From: JAMZMI01 sp964353015
GTDB taxonomy: Bacteria; Bacteroidota; Bacteroidia; Cytophagales; Cyclobacteriaceae
Assembly (NCBI GenBank): GCA_964353015.1
Contig: CAYGUA010000008.1
Coordinates: 108,408 to 172,407, forward strand
Direction of reading: 5' to 3'
Length of the DNA: 64,000 nucleotides
A model generated the notes under the pieces. It saw only the letters and a program-made list of their open reading frames with translations. It searched no databases and was not told the DNA's origin. The position numbers and the translations under genes are program-made. This document shows positions 49,440 to 57,277 of this stretch, one piece after another; the first letter of the stretch is position 1; each line of letters starts with the position of its first letter.

Positions 49440-50537
49440 TTAAACGTTGAAGCGGAAATGCATGATATCGCCATCTTTCACAATATATTCCTTGCCTTCA
49501 ATAGATAATTTACCAGCTTCTTTGCAGGCGTGTTCAGTTTTATATTTCTCGTAATCTGCGAGTTTAATTACCTCCGCTTTGATAAAACCACGTTCGAAAT
49601 CCGTGTGAATGACACCAGCAGCCTGAGGCGCTTTCCATCCTTTTTTGATTGTCCAGGCACGAACTTCTTGTACCCCTGCAGTGAAATAAGTAATCAGATC
49701 GAGTAAGCTGTATGCAGCTTTGATCAGCTTGTTTAGACCTGATTCTTGCAACCCATATTCTTCCAAAAACATGGCTTTGTCTTCTTCATTGTCAAACTCT
49801 GCTATCTGTGATTCCAATGCAGCAGAAACTCTAACCAGAATGGCATTTTCAGAAGCAGCCACATCGGCCAGCCTTTTAGAAAACTCATTTCCTTCAAGAA
49901 TGGATTCTTCATCCACATTGGCCACATAAATGATTGGCTTATCTGTAAGTAGTTGCAATTCTCTGATCAAAATTCTCTGCTCCTTTTCCATCTCCAATGC
50001 ACGAGCATTTTTTCCTGATTCCAGGTGAGTTTTGAAAGTTTTTAATACGTCCAGCTCGGCGCGTGATTTGGCATCACCAGATTTGGCCATTTTTTCCACT
50101 CGCTGAATTCTCTTATCAACAGAATCAAGATCGCGAAGTTGTAATTCCGTATCAATAACTTCTTTGTCATCAATAGGATCAACTTTCCCTTCTACGTGAA
50201 TAATGTTGTCATTTTCAAAGCATCGGATCACATGAATAATGGCATCAACTTCTCTGATATTGGCTAGAAACTGATTGCCAAGACCTTCTCCATTGCTCGC
50301 ACCTTTTACCAAACCAGCAATATCCACGAACTCTATAACAGTCGGCACCACTCGCTCAGGACTCACCAATCCTTTCAGCACCTCCAATCGCTCATCAGGC
50401 ACGGTGATTACTCCGACATTTGGTTCGATTGTACAGAAAGGAAAGTTTGCTGCTTCTGCTTTCGCATTGGAAAGCGCATTAAAAAGTGTAGATTTTCCAA
50501 CATTTGGAAGTCCAACAATACCACACTGTAAGCCCAT
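49440..50537 (-). CDS. ychF: YchF/OLA1-family ribosome-associated ATPase
   Basis: 365 residues. G1 GLPNVGKSTLFNALSNA, G3 DIAGLVKGAS, G4-type NVDE (which favours ATP over GTP), a coiled-coil insert, and a C-terminal TGS domain (WKAPQAAGVIHTDFERGFIKAEVI). Known as a redox-responsive, ribosome-binding ATPase. Three bases separate it from the upstream AI-2E gene, indicating one transcript. Confidence 0.97.
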   Translation of the reverse strand: MGLQCGIVGLPNVGKSTLFNALSNAKAEAANFPFCTIEPNVGVITVPDERLEVLKGLVSPERVVPTVIEFVDIAGLVKGASNGEGLGNQFLANIREVDAIIHVIRCFENDNIIHVEGKVDPIDDKEVIDTELQLRDLDSVDKRIQRVEKMAKSGDAKSRAELDVLKTFKTHLESGKNARALEMEKEQRILIRELQLLTDKPIIYVANVDEESILEGNEFSKRLADVAASENAILVRVSAALESQIAEFDNEEDKAMFLEEYGLQESGLNKLIKAAYSLLDLITYFTAGVQEVRAWTIKKGWKAPQAAGVIHTDFERGFIKAEVIKLADYEKYKTEHACKEAGKLSIEGKEYIVKDGDIMHFRFNV

Positions 50538-50540
50538 AAA

Positions 50541-51632
50541 TTAGTTTTTGCTTTTGAATACCCTATACTTATTAAATCCTGCGTAAATCTCTGTGGATGA
50601 CACCCTGATAATGGTGTAAACAGGAATTGCAGCAATCATACCGGGTATGCCGGCGATCGTTGCGCCGACAAAAATAATGACAAATATTTCTAATGGATGA
50701 GCTTTTACGCTTTTGGAGAAAATAAGTGGTTGTAAAAAAACATTATCAGCAACCTGCACCACTGCAAATACTGAAAATACTTTGATAATTAATATGATGG
50801 CATCATTGGAAAAGGTGAAATCTCCAGTGGTCGAAATAGCAACGAATACACCAAATATTCCTCCCAAAATAGGGCCAAGATATGGAATAAGATTGGCGAC
50901 TGCAGCAAAAATAGCTATGGTCACTGCATAGTCAATACCCACAATTGTAAGTCCGATACTAGCTAATGTGAAAATCGAAATCATCTGAAATAAAAGTCCC
51001 AAAAGGTAGTTCGAAAGCAGCGTCTCAATTTTGTATAATCCTGAAATGAAAACTTCAAAATATTGATTTGGTATCACTGCAATAAACTGTCTGCGAATGA
51101 TCCCATTTTCATAAAGCAGAAAAAATGTGATAAAAGTAATCGCTAGTAGGGCGATAAAAAGATTTCCTGCTACTGAAAAAAGACCATTGATAATCTCGGT
51201 GAATTGAATTTTGCGGAAGAAATTAAAAAGTCCATCATGAATATTTTGCATTAGAAACCCCTCAGGTTCACTTGTTAAATCATTGCGAATCAAAAAGCTT
51301 TCAATTGAACTCACTGGCGCAAAAAAATCATTGAAAACATTATCAAAATCTAAAGTGGAGATAATATCAATTTGATGAGAAATAAGTGGAATAAATAGGG
51401 TGATGAATGCTCCTAAGACGCCAACAACAGTTGAAAAAGAAATTAGAATTGCAATTGGTCTTGGAACAGATCGGTTCAAAACCTCGAATTTCGCGATCCT
51501 GTTTGTCATTGGTCTGAGCACCGTGGCAAATACCAGTGACAATGATATATAAATGAAGATGCTGGAAAAATACCAAATGGTAATTACCAGTAACACAACG
51601 AAAATACCAATAGCGATTAATGTCCTTTTCAT
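50541..51632 (-). CDS. AI-2E family transporter (YdiK/PerM type)
   Basis: 363 residues with about 7-8 membrane helices. The family signature is in GLLFQMISIFTLASIGLTIVGIDYAVTIAIFAAVANLIPYLGPILGG and VFLQPLIFSKSVKAHPLEIFVIIFVGATIAGIPGMIAAIPVYTIIRV. Members carry diverse cargo (autoinducer-2, Na+/H+ exchange and others), so the substrate is open. Cotranscribed with ychF. Confidence 0.92.
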   Translation of the reverse strand: MKRTLIAIGIFVVLLVITIWYFSSIFIYISLSLVFATVLRPMTNRIAKFEVLNRSVPRPIAILISFSTVVGVLGAFITLFIPLISHQIDIISTLDFDNVFNDFFAPVSSIESFLIRNDLTSEPEGFLMQNIHDGLFNFFRKIQFTEIINGLFSVAGNLFIALLAITFITFFLLYENGIIRRQFIAVIPNQYFEVFISGLYKIETLLSNYLLGLLFQMISIFTLASIGLTIVGIDYAVTIAIFAAVANLIPYLGPILGGIFGVFVAISTTGDFTFSNDAIILIIKVFSVFAVVQVADNVFLQPLIFSKSVKAHPLEIFVIIFVGATIAGIPGMIAAIPVYTIIRVSSTEIYAGFNKYRVFKSKN

Positions 51633-51643
51633 TTCCTAAAAAT

Positions 51644-51673
51644 AAAAAAGCTCCCGAAAGTTATCCGCGAGCT
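51644..51673 (-). terminator. Intrinsic terminator of the PUR gene
   Basis: On the minus strand AGCTCGCG pairs with CGGGAGCT (one mismatch), followed by TTTTTTATTTTT. It separates the PUR gene from the AI-2E gene. Confidence 0.75.
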
Positions 51674-51694
51674 CTCAATCTCTAATCTTTTAGA

Positions 51695-52042
51695 TCAATC
51701 CCATTTGAGATCAGAATCCGATTCGGTTGCAATATCGGCCTCTTCCTCTTCATCCATGTTATCAAACTGAGAAAAATCAACATCTGGAAGAAGTTCTTGT
51801 TTTACATGATTTACTGTATCATTCAGAGCTTCAACAAATTTATTAAAGTCCTCTTTGTATAGAAATATCTTATGTTTTTCGTAGAAGAAGCCATCGTCTT
51901 TAAAACGCCTTTTACTTTCGGTAATGGTCAAATAATAGTCATTAGACTTGGTTGCTTTTACATCAAAAAAGTATGTCCTCTTGCCGGCTCTTACTCTTTC
52001 GGAATAAATCTCATCTCTTCCTTTTTCCGTATTCTCTTCCAC
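51695..52042 (-). CDS. PUR-alpha-like (DUF3276) nucleic-acid-binding protein
   Basis: 115 residues. The core IYSERVRAGKRTYFFDVKATKSNDYYLTITESKRRF...FYEKHKIFLYKEDFNKFVEALN is the PUR repeat that binds single-stranded DNA/RNA. The C-terminus is acidic (MDEEEEADIATESDSD). Widespread in Bacteroidota, role mostly unknown. A single gene with a terminator. Confidence 0.92.
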   Translation of the reverse strand: MEENTEKGRDEIYSERVRAGKRTYFFDVKATKSNDYYLTITESKRRFKDDGFFYEKHKIFLYKEDFNKFVEALNDTVNHVKQELLPDVDFSQFDNMDEEEEADIATESDSDLKWD

Positions 52043-52211
52043 GATACTTTAGTTTGGTTTGTATTCTTTCGTAATAAGTTGTTAAAAAAGCTTTTAAATA
52101 TAGCATTTTAAACAAGACAAATGCAAACACCTCAAATTAATGTACATCTTTACGATCAAATTGATTTCAACTTTGAATCGGGTAATCCCAACATAAAATA
52201 CCATTAAGTAA

Positions 52212-53117
52212 ATGAGCATCGCTTTATCAGATATCAAGCAATTTGAAAAGATCGATTTTTTGGCCAGACAACTTGTGGAAGGTTTTATCACCGGTCTGCA
52301 CAAGTCTCCGTATCACGGATTTTCAGTAGAATTTGCCGAGCATAAGCTCTACAACTTTGGGGATAGCACCAGACATGTAGATTGGAAAGTATTTGCGCGA
52401 ACTGACAGGCTTTATACAAAACAATACGAAGAAGAAACAAACCTAAGATGCAATATCCTGCTAGATGTGTCAGGATCAATGTATTATCCAAAGCCAGAAA
52501 ATAAGAAAATCCTTTTTGCTTCGCTATGTGCGGCAGCATTGGCTCAGCTACTTTCTTCACAGCGTGATGCAGTCAGATTGACTACATTTTCGGATCAAAT
52601 TGGTTTTCAATCTCCGCTAAGCTCAACTTCTTCCAATCTCAATCTGATTTTCAGCGAGTTGACAAGAGTGATTGGAAATAGTGATAAAAGCACAAGTACA
52701 AACGTGGCAAAGGTGCTTCATGAAATAGCTGACAAAATTCACAAGAGGTCATTGATCATTTTGTTGAGTGATATGTTTCAAAACAATGACAATCTGGATG
52801 AGATTTTTGGAGCATTGCAACATCTGAAACACAACAAACATGAAATTCTAATTTTTCATGTTACTGATAAGCAAACTGAATTTGAGTTTGAGTTTGATGA
52901 TCGCCCATATCGCTTCGTGGATTTGGAATCAAATCAAATAGTCAAGCTCAATCCTCGAGATGTGAAAGAACAATACAAAGCCAGGATCTCGACTTTGTAT
53001 CGTGATTTAAAATTGCGCTGCGGCCAATACAAAATAGATCTGATTGAAGCGGATACAGCTGAGCCATTTGATAAGGTGCTAAGTGCATACCTCATCAAAC
53101 GAAAGAGAATGAAATAA
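52212..53117 (+). CDS. DUF58 / VWA-like domain protein
   Basis: 301 residues. DUF58 start (QLVEGFITGLHKSPYHGFSVEFAEHKLYNFGDSTRHVDWKVFARTDRLYTKQYEEE) and a VWA-like metal site DVSGSM near residue 88. Members are usually encoded with a MoxR ATPase, and no MoxR gene is in the window. Cytoplasmic, function unclear. Followed by a bidirectional terminator shared with the ferredoxin gene. Confidence 0.92.
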   Translation: MSIALSDIKQFEKIDFLARQLVEGFITGLHKSPYHGFSVEFAEHKLYNFGDSTRHVDWKVFARTDRLYTKQYEEETNLRCNILLDVSGSMYYPKPENKKILFASLCAAALAQLLSSQRDAVRLTTFSDQIGFQSPLSSTSSNLNLIFSELTRVIGNSDKSTSTNVAKVLHEIADKIHKRSLIILLSDMFQNNDNLDEIFGALQHLKHNKHEILIFHVTDKQTEFEFEFDDRPYRFVDLESNQIVKLNPRDVKEQYKARISTLYRDLKLRCGQYKIDLIEADTAEPFDKVLSAYLIKRKRMK

Positions 53118-53145
53118 AAAAAGCGGATAAAATCCGCTTTTTTTA
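53116..53145. terminator. Bidirectional intrinsic terminator
   Basis: AGCGGAT-AAA-ATCCGCT with an A-run before and a T-run after, between the convergent DUF58 and ferredoxin genes. Confidence 0.88.
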
Positions 53146-53153
53146 TATTGACA

Positions 53154-53498
53154 TCAGAGATGCAACCACTCTTTTTTCGCAGTTAATTCTTCTAAAGTTT
53201 CTTCATAATCAGGATCTGGCACACAGCAGTCTACCGGGCATACAGCTGCACATTGTGGCTCCTCATGAAAGCCTGTACATTCTGTACATTTTCCTGATAC
53301 GATATAATAAAATTCATCTGAAACCGGCTCTTGCACTTCATTGCCGTCGATCACAGTTCCATCTTCCATTTCCACTTCGGTCAAATCAGTACCGTCTGAC
53401 CATTTCCATTCTGCACCACCTTCATAAATGGCTGTGTTTGGACATTCTGGTTCGCATGCCCCACAGTTTATACATTCGTCTGTTATTATAATTGCCAT
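53154..53498 (-). CDS. 2[4Fe-4S] ferredoxin (YfhL-type, extended)
   Basis: 114 residues. Cluster cysteines C9, C12, C15, C19 (CINCGACEPECP) and C71, C74, C83, C87 with C91-C92 (CTECTGFHEEPQCAAVCPVDCC). An acidic insert of about 45 residues sits between the two halves, as in related Bacteroidota ferredoxins. A low-potential electron carrier in the cytoplasm. Divergent from the acyl-CoA reductase gene with back-to-back promoters. Confidence 0.94.
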   Translation of the reverse strand: MAIIITDECINCGACEPECPNTAIYEGGAEWKWSDGTDLTEVEMEDGTVIDGNEVQEPVSDEFYYIVSGKCTECTGFHEEPQCAAVCPVDCCVPDPDYEETLEELTAKKEWLHL

Positions 53499-53534
53499 TT
53501 GCTGACTTCCTTTTATTCGTTTTCAATAAGTCAA

Positions 53535-53542
53535 CAAAAATA
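53535..53542 (-). promoter_or_regulatory. Candidate -7 box of the ferredoxin gene
   Basis: On the minus strand TATTTTTG matches TAnnTTTG, and a TTTG lies 19 bases upstream (plus-strand CAAA at 53562-53565). This is the usual -33 spacing. Confidence 0.5.
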
Positions 53543-53549
53543 TTCACAA

Positions 53550-53557
53550 TAAGTTTG
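53550..53557 (+). promoter_or_regulatory. Candidate -7 box of the acyl-CoA reductase gene
   Basis: TAAGTTTG matches TAnnTTTG and gives a leader of about 20 bases. It lies only 7 bases from the opposite-facing ferredoxin -7 box. Confidence 0.5.
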
Positions 53558-53581
53558 CAGCCAAAAGTAAAACGCATTTAA

Positions 53582-54580
53582 ATGACACGTGAAGATCGGA
53601 TTTCTGCTTTTAATCAACTGGGAAACAAATTAGCCAATTTTAATCCCGAGGAATTGACCGAAATAGGATACAGGGCAGCAGCACAAAATGCCTGGTTTAC
53701 TACGGAAAACAGTTTGAGAGCTATTCAAGGTATCACGCTGATGCTTGACAAAGAGAAATTGGAACAATGGCTCACCAAATATCCGCTGGACTGTGACGTT
53801 CCAAAAATTGTGGGTATCGTCATGGCCGGCAATATTCCTCTGGTGGGATTTCATGATCTGATGTGTGTTTTGCTTAGTGGACATTTTGCAGCAGTTAAAA
53901 CATCAAGTCAGGATACATTTCTTGTAAAATGGATCATCGATTTATTACTTGAAATCGAGCCACGCTTTAAAAAATCATTAGAAATCCGCGACAGACTCAC
54001 AAATATTGATGCAGTAATCGCTACCGGAAGTGACAACACAGCTAGATATTTTGAATATTACTTCAAAAATATTCCCAACATCATAAGGAAAAACAGATCA
54101 TCAATTGCGGTGCTCACCGGTCAAGAATCAGCAGAAGATCTGAAAAATCTGGGAAAAGATATTTTCTGGTATTTCGGGCTTGGTTGTAGAAATGTCTCCA
54201 AAGTACTGGTGCCTGAAGAGTATCAAGCAGATTTCTTTTTTGAATGCATTCAGGAGTTTGAGGAAGTAGGTAATCACCACAAATACAGAAACAACTACGA
54301 CTACAATAAGTCCATCTATCTGGTAAATCGTGAGCCGCATCTGGACAATGGATTTTTGCTTTGGAGATCATCAGACACTTTGGTCTCGCCTATCTCCGTG
54401 CTCTTCACTCAGACGTATAAAAACCCATTGGAAATCAAGACATTCATCGAAAGCAATCAAGAAAAAATTCAATGTGTGGTTGGTAAGGATTATGTTCCTT
54501 TCGGAAAAGCACAACAACCAGAACCATGGGATTATGCAGACAATGTTGATACGCTGTTGTTTTTGGAAAGATTGGTTTGA
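53582..54580 (+). CDS. LuxC-type acyl-CoA reductase
   Basis: 332 residues of the LuxC family (PF05893) within the aldehyde dehydrogenase superfamily. NADP-binding region VGIVMAGNIPLVGFHDLMCVLLSGH, and the catalytic Cys in WYFGLGCRNVSKVLVP. It reduces acyl-CoA to aldehyde. No lux genes occur nearby, so bioluminescence is not implied; fatty aldehyde or storage lipid metabolism is more likely. The adjacent divergent ferredoxin may supply electrons, but this is inference. Confidence 0.9.
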   Translation: MTREDRISAFNQLGNKLANFNPEELTEIGYRAAAQNAWFTTENSLRAIQGITLMLDKEKLEQWLTKYPLDCDVPKIVGIVMAGNIPLVGFHDLMCVLLSGHFAAVKTSSQDTFLVKWIIDLLLEIEPRFKKSLEIRDRLTNIDAVIATGSDNTARYFEYYFKNIPNIIRKNRSSIAVLTGQESAEDLKNLGKDIFWYFGLGCRNVSKVLVPEEYQADFFFECIQEFEEVGNHHKYRNNYDYNKSIYLVNREPHLDNGFLLWRSSDTLVSPISVLFTQTYKNPLEIKTFIESNQEKIQCVVGKDYVPFGKAQQPEPWDYADNVDTLLFLERLV

Positions 54581-54704
54581 ATAATTAAAATTAAATATTG
54601 AGTTAGATACGAGTGTAAAAATTCCCCTTTAAATGCGGATTCAATGCTTGATTTTTACTCACCACAAAAGGACTAGGTTAGGTTAAATCAGAAAGTTCAT
54701 TAAC

Positions 54705-54735
54705 AAAAAAGGCTGCCTCTTTCGAAACAGCCTTT
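54705..54735 (-). terminator. Intrinsic terminator of the aconitase gene
   Basis: On the minus strand AAAGGCTG and CAGCCTTTTTT form an eight-base stem with a loop of about ten bases and a T-run behind. Confidence 0.8.
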
Positions 54736-54758
54736 CATTTATCTCATTCCTGATTGAC

Positions 54759-57026
54759 TCAAGAGTTGTTTTGAATTTTGATTAGGTTCAATGCAGAACC
54801 AGCTTTGAACCAACCAATCTGACCGTCATTGTAAGTATGATTTACTTTAATGGCATCAGATGATCCGTCGGCATGATTAGCTACAATGGTCAATTGTTTT
54901 CCTGGAGCAAATTCTGTTAAATCAATGAAGTCAAACGAATCCGCTTCCTGGATTTTGTCATAATCCGCTTCATTGGCAAATGTCAAAGCCAGCATCCCTT
55001 GCTTTTTAAGGTTTGTCTCATGGATACGTGCAAATGACTTCACCAATACAGCCTTCACTCCTAAAAATCTTGGCTGCATCGCAGCATGCTCTCTTGATGA
55101 ACCTTCACCGTAGTTGTGATCGCCCACCACGATTGTAGGCACACCCGCTTTTTTGTAAGCTCTTTGTACGTCAGGCACACCGCCATATTCGCCAGTCAAT
55201 TGGTTTTTCACCTTATCAGTTTCCTGATTGAAAGCATTCACCGCACCTGTTAGCGTGTTGTTAGCAATGTTGTCCAAATGTCCTCTGAATCTCAACCATG
55301 GACCAGCCATAGAAATGTGGTCAGTGGTACATTTTCCAAAAGCTTTGATCAAAAGTTTCGCTCCAGTGATATTCTTACCATCCCAAGGTAGGAACGGCTC
55401 AAGCAATTGAAGTCGCTGTGAATCCGGGTTGACTTTAATAGTAACTCCTGATCCGTCTTCAGCCGGCGCTAAATATCCTGCATCCTCAACTGCAAAACCT
55501 TTTGGAGGCAGCTCCCATCCTGTTGGTGGATCAAGTTTCACTTGCTCTCCTTTGTCATTTGTAAGCGTATCAGTAATTGGGTTGAAGCCCAATCGACCAG
55601 AGATCGCAATAGCCGCAACCATTTCTGGTGAAGTCACAAATGCGTGGGTATTTGGATTGCCATCTGCTCTTTTAGAAAAGTTTCTATTGAACGAATGAAC
55701 GATCGTATTTTTTAGTTTTTTATCAGCTCCTGCCCTGTCCCATTGTCCGATGCATGGTCCGCAAGCATTGGTAAACACTTTGGTTCCTAATTTTTCGAAA
55801 GTATCTATAAATCCATCACGCTCGATGGTGTATCTCACCTGCTCTGATCCTGGGTTGATTCCGAATTCAGCAACAGGCTTCAAACCTTTTGCCAAAGCTT
55901 GCTCAGCTATAGAAGCTGCTCTTGAAATATCTTCATAAGAAGAGTTGGTACATGATCCGATCAATCCCCACTCCACTTTTTCTGGCCAATCATTCTTTTT
56001 AGCCAATGCACTCAACTGAGAAATTGGTGTGGCCAAATCTGGAGTGAACGGCCCATTTACATGAGGCTCCAAAGTAGAAAGATCAATCTCAATCAATTGA
56101 TCAAAATATTTTTCAGGGTTGGCATAAACCTCAGCATCTCCAGTCAAATGCTCTTTAACTTGATTCGCCAAATCGGCGACTTCATCACGACCAGTCGCTC
56201 TCAAGTATCTTTCCATTGACTCATCGTAACCGAAAGTTGAAGTAGTAGCTCCAATCTCGGCTCCCATGTTACAAATGGTTCCTTTTCCTGTACAAGACAT
56301 GCTTGTAGCCCCATCTCCGAAATATTCTACGATAGCGCCTGTTCCACCTTTTACAGTAAGAATACCGGCCACTTTAAGTATTACATCTTTTGGTGAAGTC
56401 CAGCCATTCAGTTTTCCTGTAAGCTTTACACCGATCAATTTCGGGAATTTTAATTCCCAGGCCATTCCAGCCATTACATCCACAGCATCCGCACCACCAA
56501 CGCCAATTGCCACCATACCCAATCCGCCAGCGTTCACAGTATGTGAATCTGTTCCGATCATCATTCCCCCTGGAAATGCATAATTTTCCAACACCACCTG
56601 ATGAATAATTCCAGCGCCTGGCTTCCAGAATCCAATTCCATATTTATCAGAAACTGATTCAAGGAAATTAAAAACTTCGTTACTTGAGTTTAATGCATTC
56701 TGAAGATCAGATGCCGCACCAATTTTGGCTTGAATAAGGTGATCACAATGCACTGTAGTAGGTACAGCTACTTTGCTTTTGCCTGCTTGCATGAATTGCA
56801 ACAAAGCCATCTGTGCAGTTGCATCCTGGCACGCGATACGATCTGGCGCAAAATCCACGTAGGAAACTCCTCTACCAAATACTTCCGTTGGCATTCCTTC
56901 TGCAAGGTGTGAGTACAGGATTTTTTCGGAAAGTGTTAGGGGCTTGCCCGTTATTTCTTTTGCTTTATTTACCCTTTCGCCGATGGTGGTATAAACGGCT
57001 TTGATCATTTCAATATCGAATGCCAT
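54759..57026 (-). CDS. acnA: Aconitate hydratase
   Basis: 755 residues from ATG 57026, which gives MAFDIEMIKAVY; the longer frame to 57074 adds a basic stretch not seen in the family. It interconverts citrate and isocitrate in the TCA cycle. The [4Fe-4S] cysteines are in GLIGSCTNSSYED and NACGPCIGQWDR; the swivel domain has GDHNYGEGSSREHAA. Length and motifs fit the mitochondrial-type single-chain enzyme. Single gene with a clear terminator. Confidence 0.96.
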   Translation of the reverse strand: MAFDIEMIKAVYTTIGERVNKAKEITGKPLTLSEKILYSHLAEGMPTEVFGRGVSYVDFAPDRIACQDATAQMALLQFMQAGKSKVAVPTTVHCDHLIQAKIGAASDLQNALNSSNEVFNFLESVSDKYGIGFWKPGAGIIHQVVLENYAFPGGMMIGTDSHTVNAGGLGMVAIGVGGADAVDVMAGMAWELKFPKLIGVKLTGKLNGWTSPKDVILKVAGILTVKGGTGAIVEYFGDGATSMSCTGKGTICNMGAEIGATTSTFGYDESMERYLRATGRDEVADLANQVKEHLTGDAEVYANPEKYFDQLIEIDLSTLEPHVNGPFTPDLATPISQLSALAKKNDWPEKVEWGLIGSCTNSSYEDISRAASIAEQALAKGLKPVAEFGINPGSEQVRYTIERDGFIDTFEKLGTKVFTNACGPCIGQWDRAGADKKLKNTIVHSFNRNFSKRADGNPNTHAFVTSPEMVAAIAISGRLGFNPITDTLTNDKGEQVKLDPPTGWELPPKGFAVEDAGYLAPAEDGSGVTIKVNPDSQRLQLLEPFLPWDGKNITGAKLLIKAFGKCTTDHISMAGPWLRFRGHLDNIANNTLTGAVNAFNQETDKVKNQLTGEYGGVPDVQRAYKKAGVPTIVVGDHNYGEGSSREHAAMQPRFLGVKAVLVKSFARIHETNLKKQGMLALTFANEADYDKIQEADSFDFIDLTEFAPGKQLTIVANHADGSSDAIKVNHTYNDGQIGWFKAGSALNLIKIQNNS

Positions 57027-57277
57027 ACGTTTTCTCTTTTTACTTGTAAAATATTTTGTCACGAAGTTATTCAATTTGAAAAATGCTAGGAAACTTATAG
57101 CGTGAAATTCCTAGATTCAAAGTCATAATCTTGATAATTATTTCGATTTGTCGAGGATTTAAGAATAAATGATGCGTTTGGTCAGATTCCGCAATTGATA
57201 TTTTCCATTCATGTAAATCATAATTTCATCCATTAGCTTTAGAACTAAATTGTCCTTTCATTCAGAACAGAAACAAC

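Noticed and set aside
53582..54580. Bioluminescence gene set
   Set aside because: Only a LuxC-type reductase is present, with no luxA, luxB, luxD or luxE; this family is common in non-luminous Bacteroidota.
54613..54665. Inverted repeat GAGTGTAAAAAT ... ATTTTTACTC after the acyl-CoA reductase gene
   Set aside because: The arms differ by two bases, the loop is long and the stem is AT-rich, so it is too weak for a terminator call.
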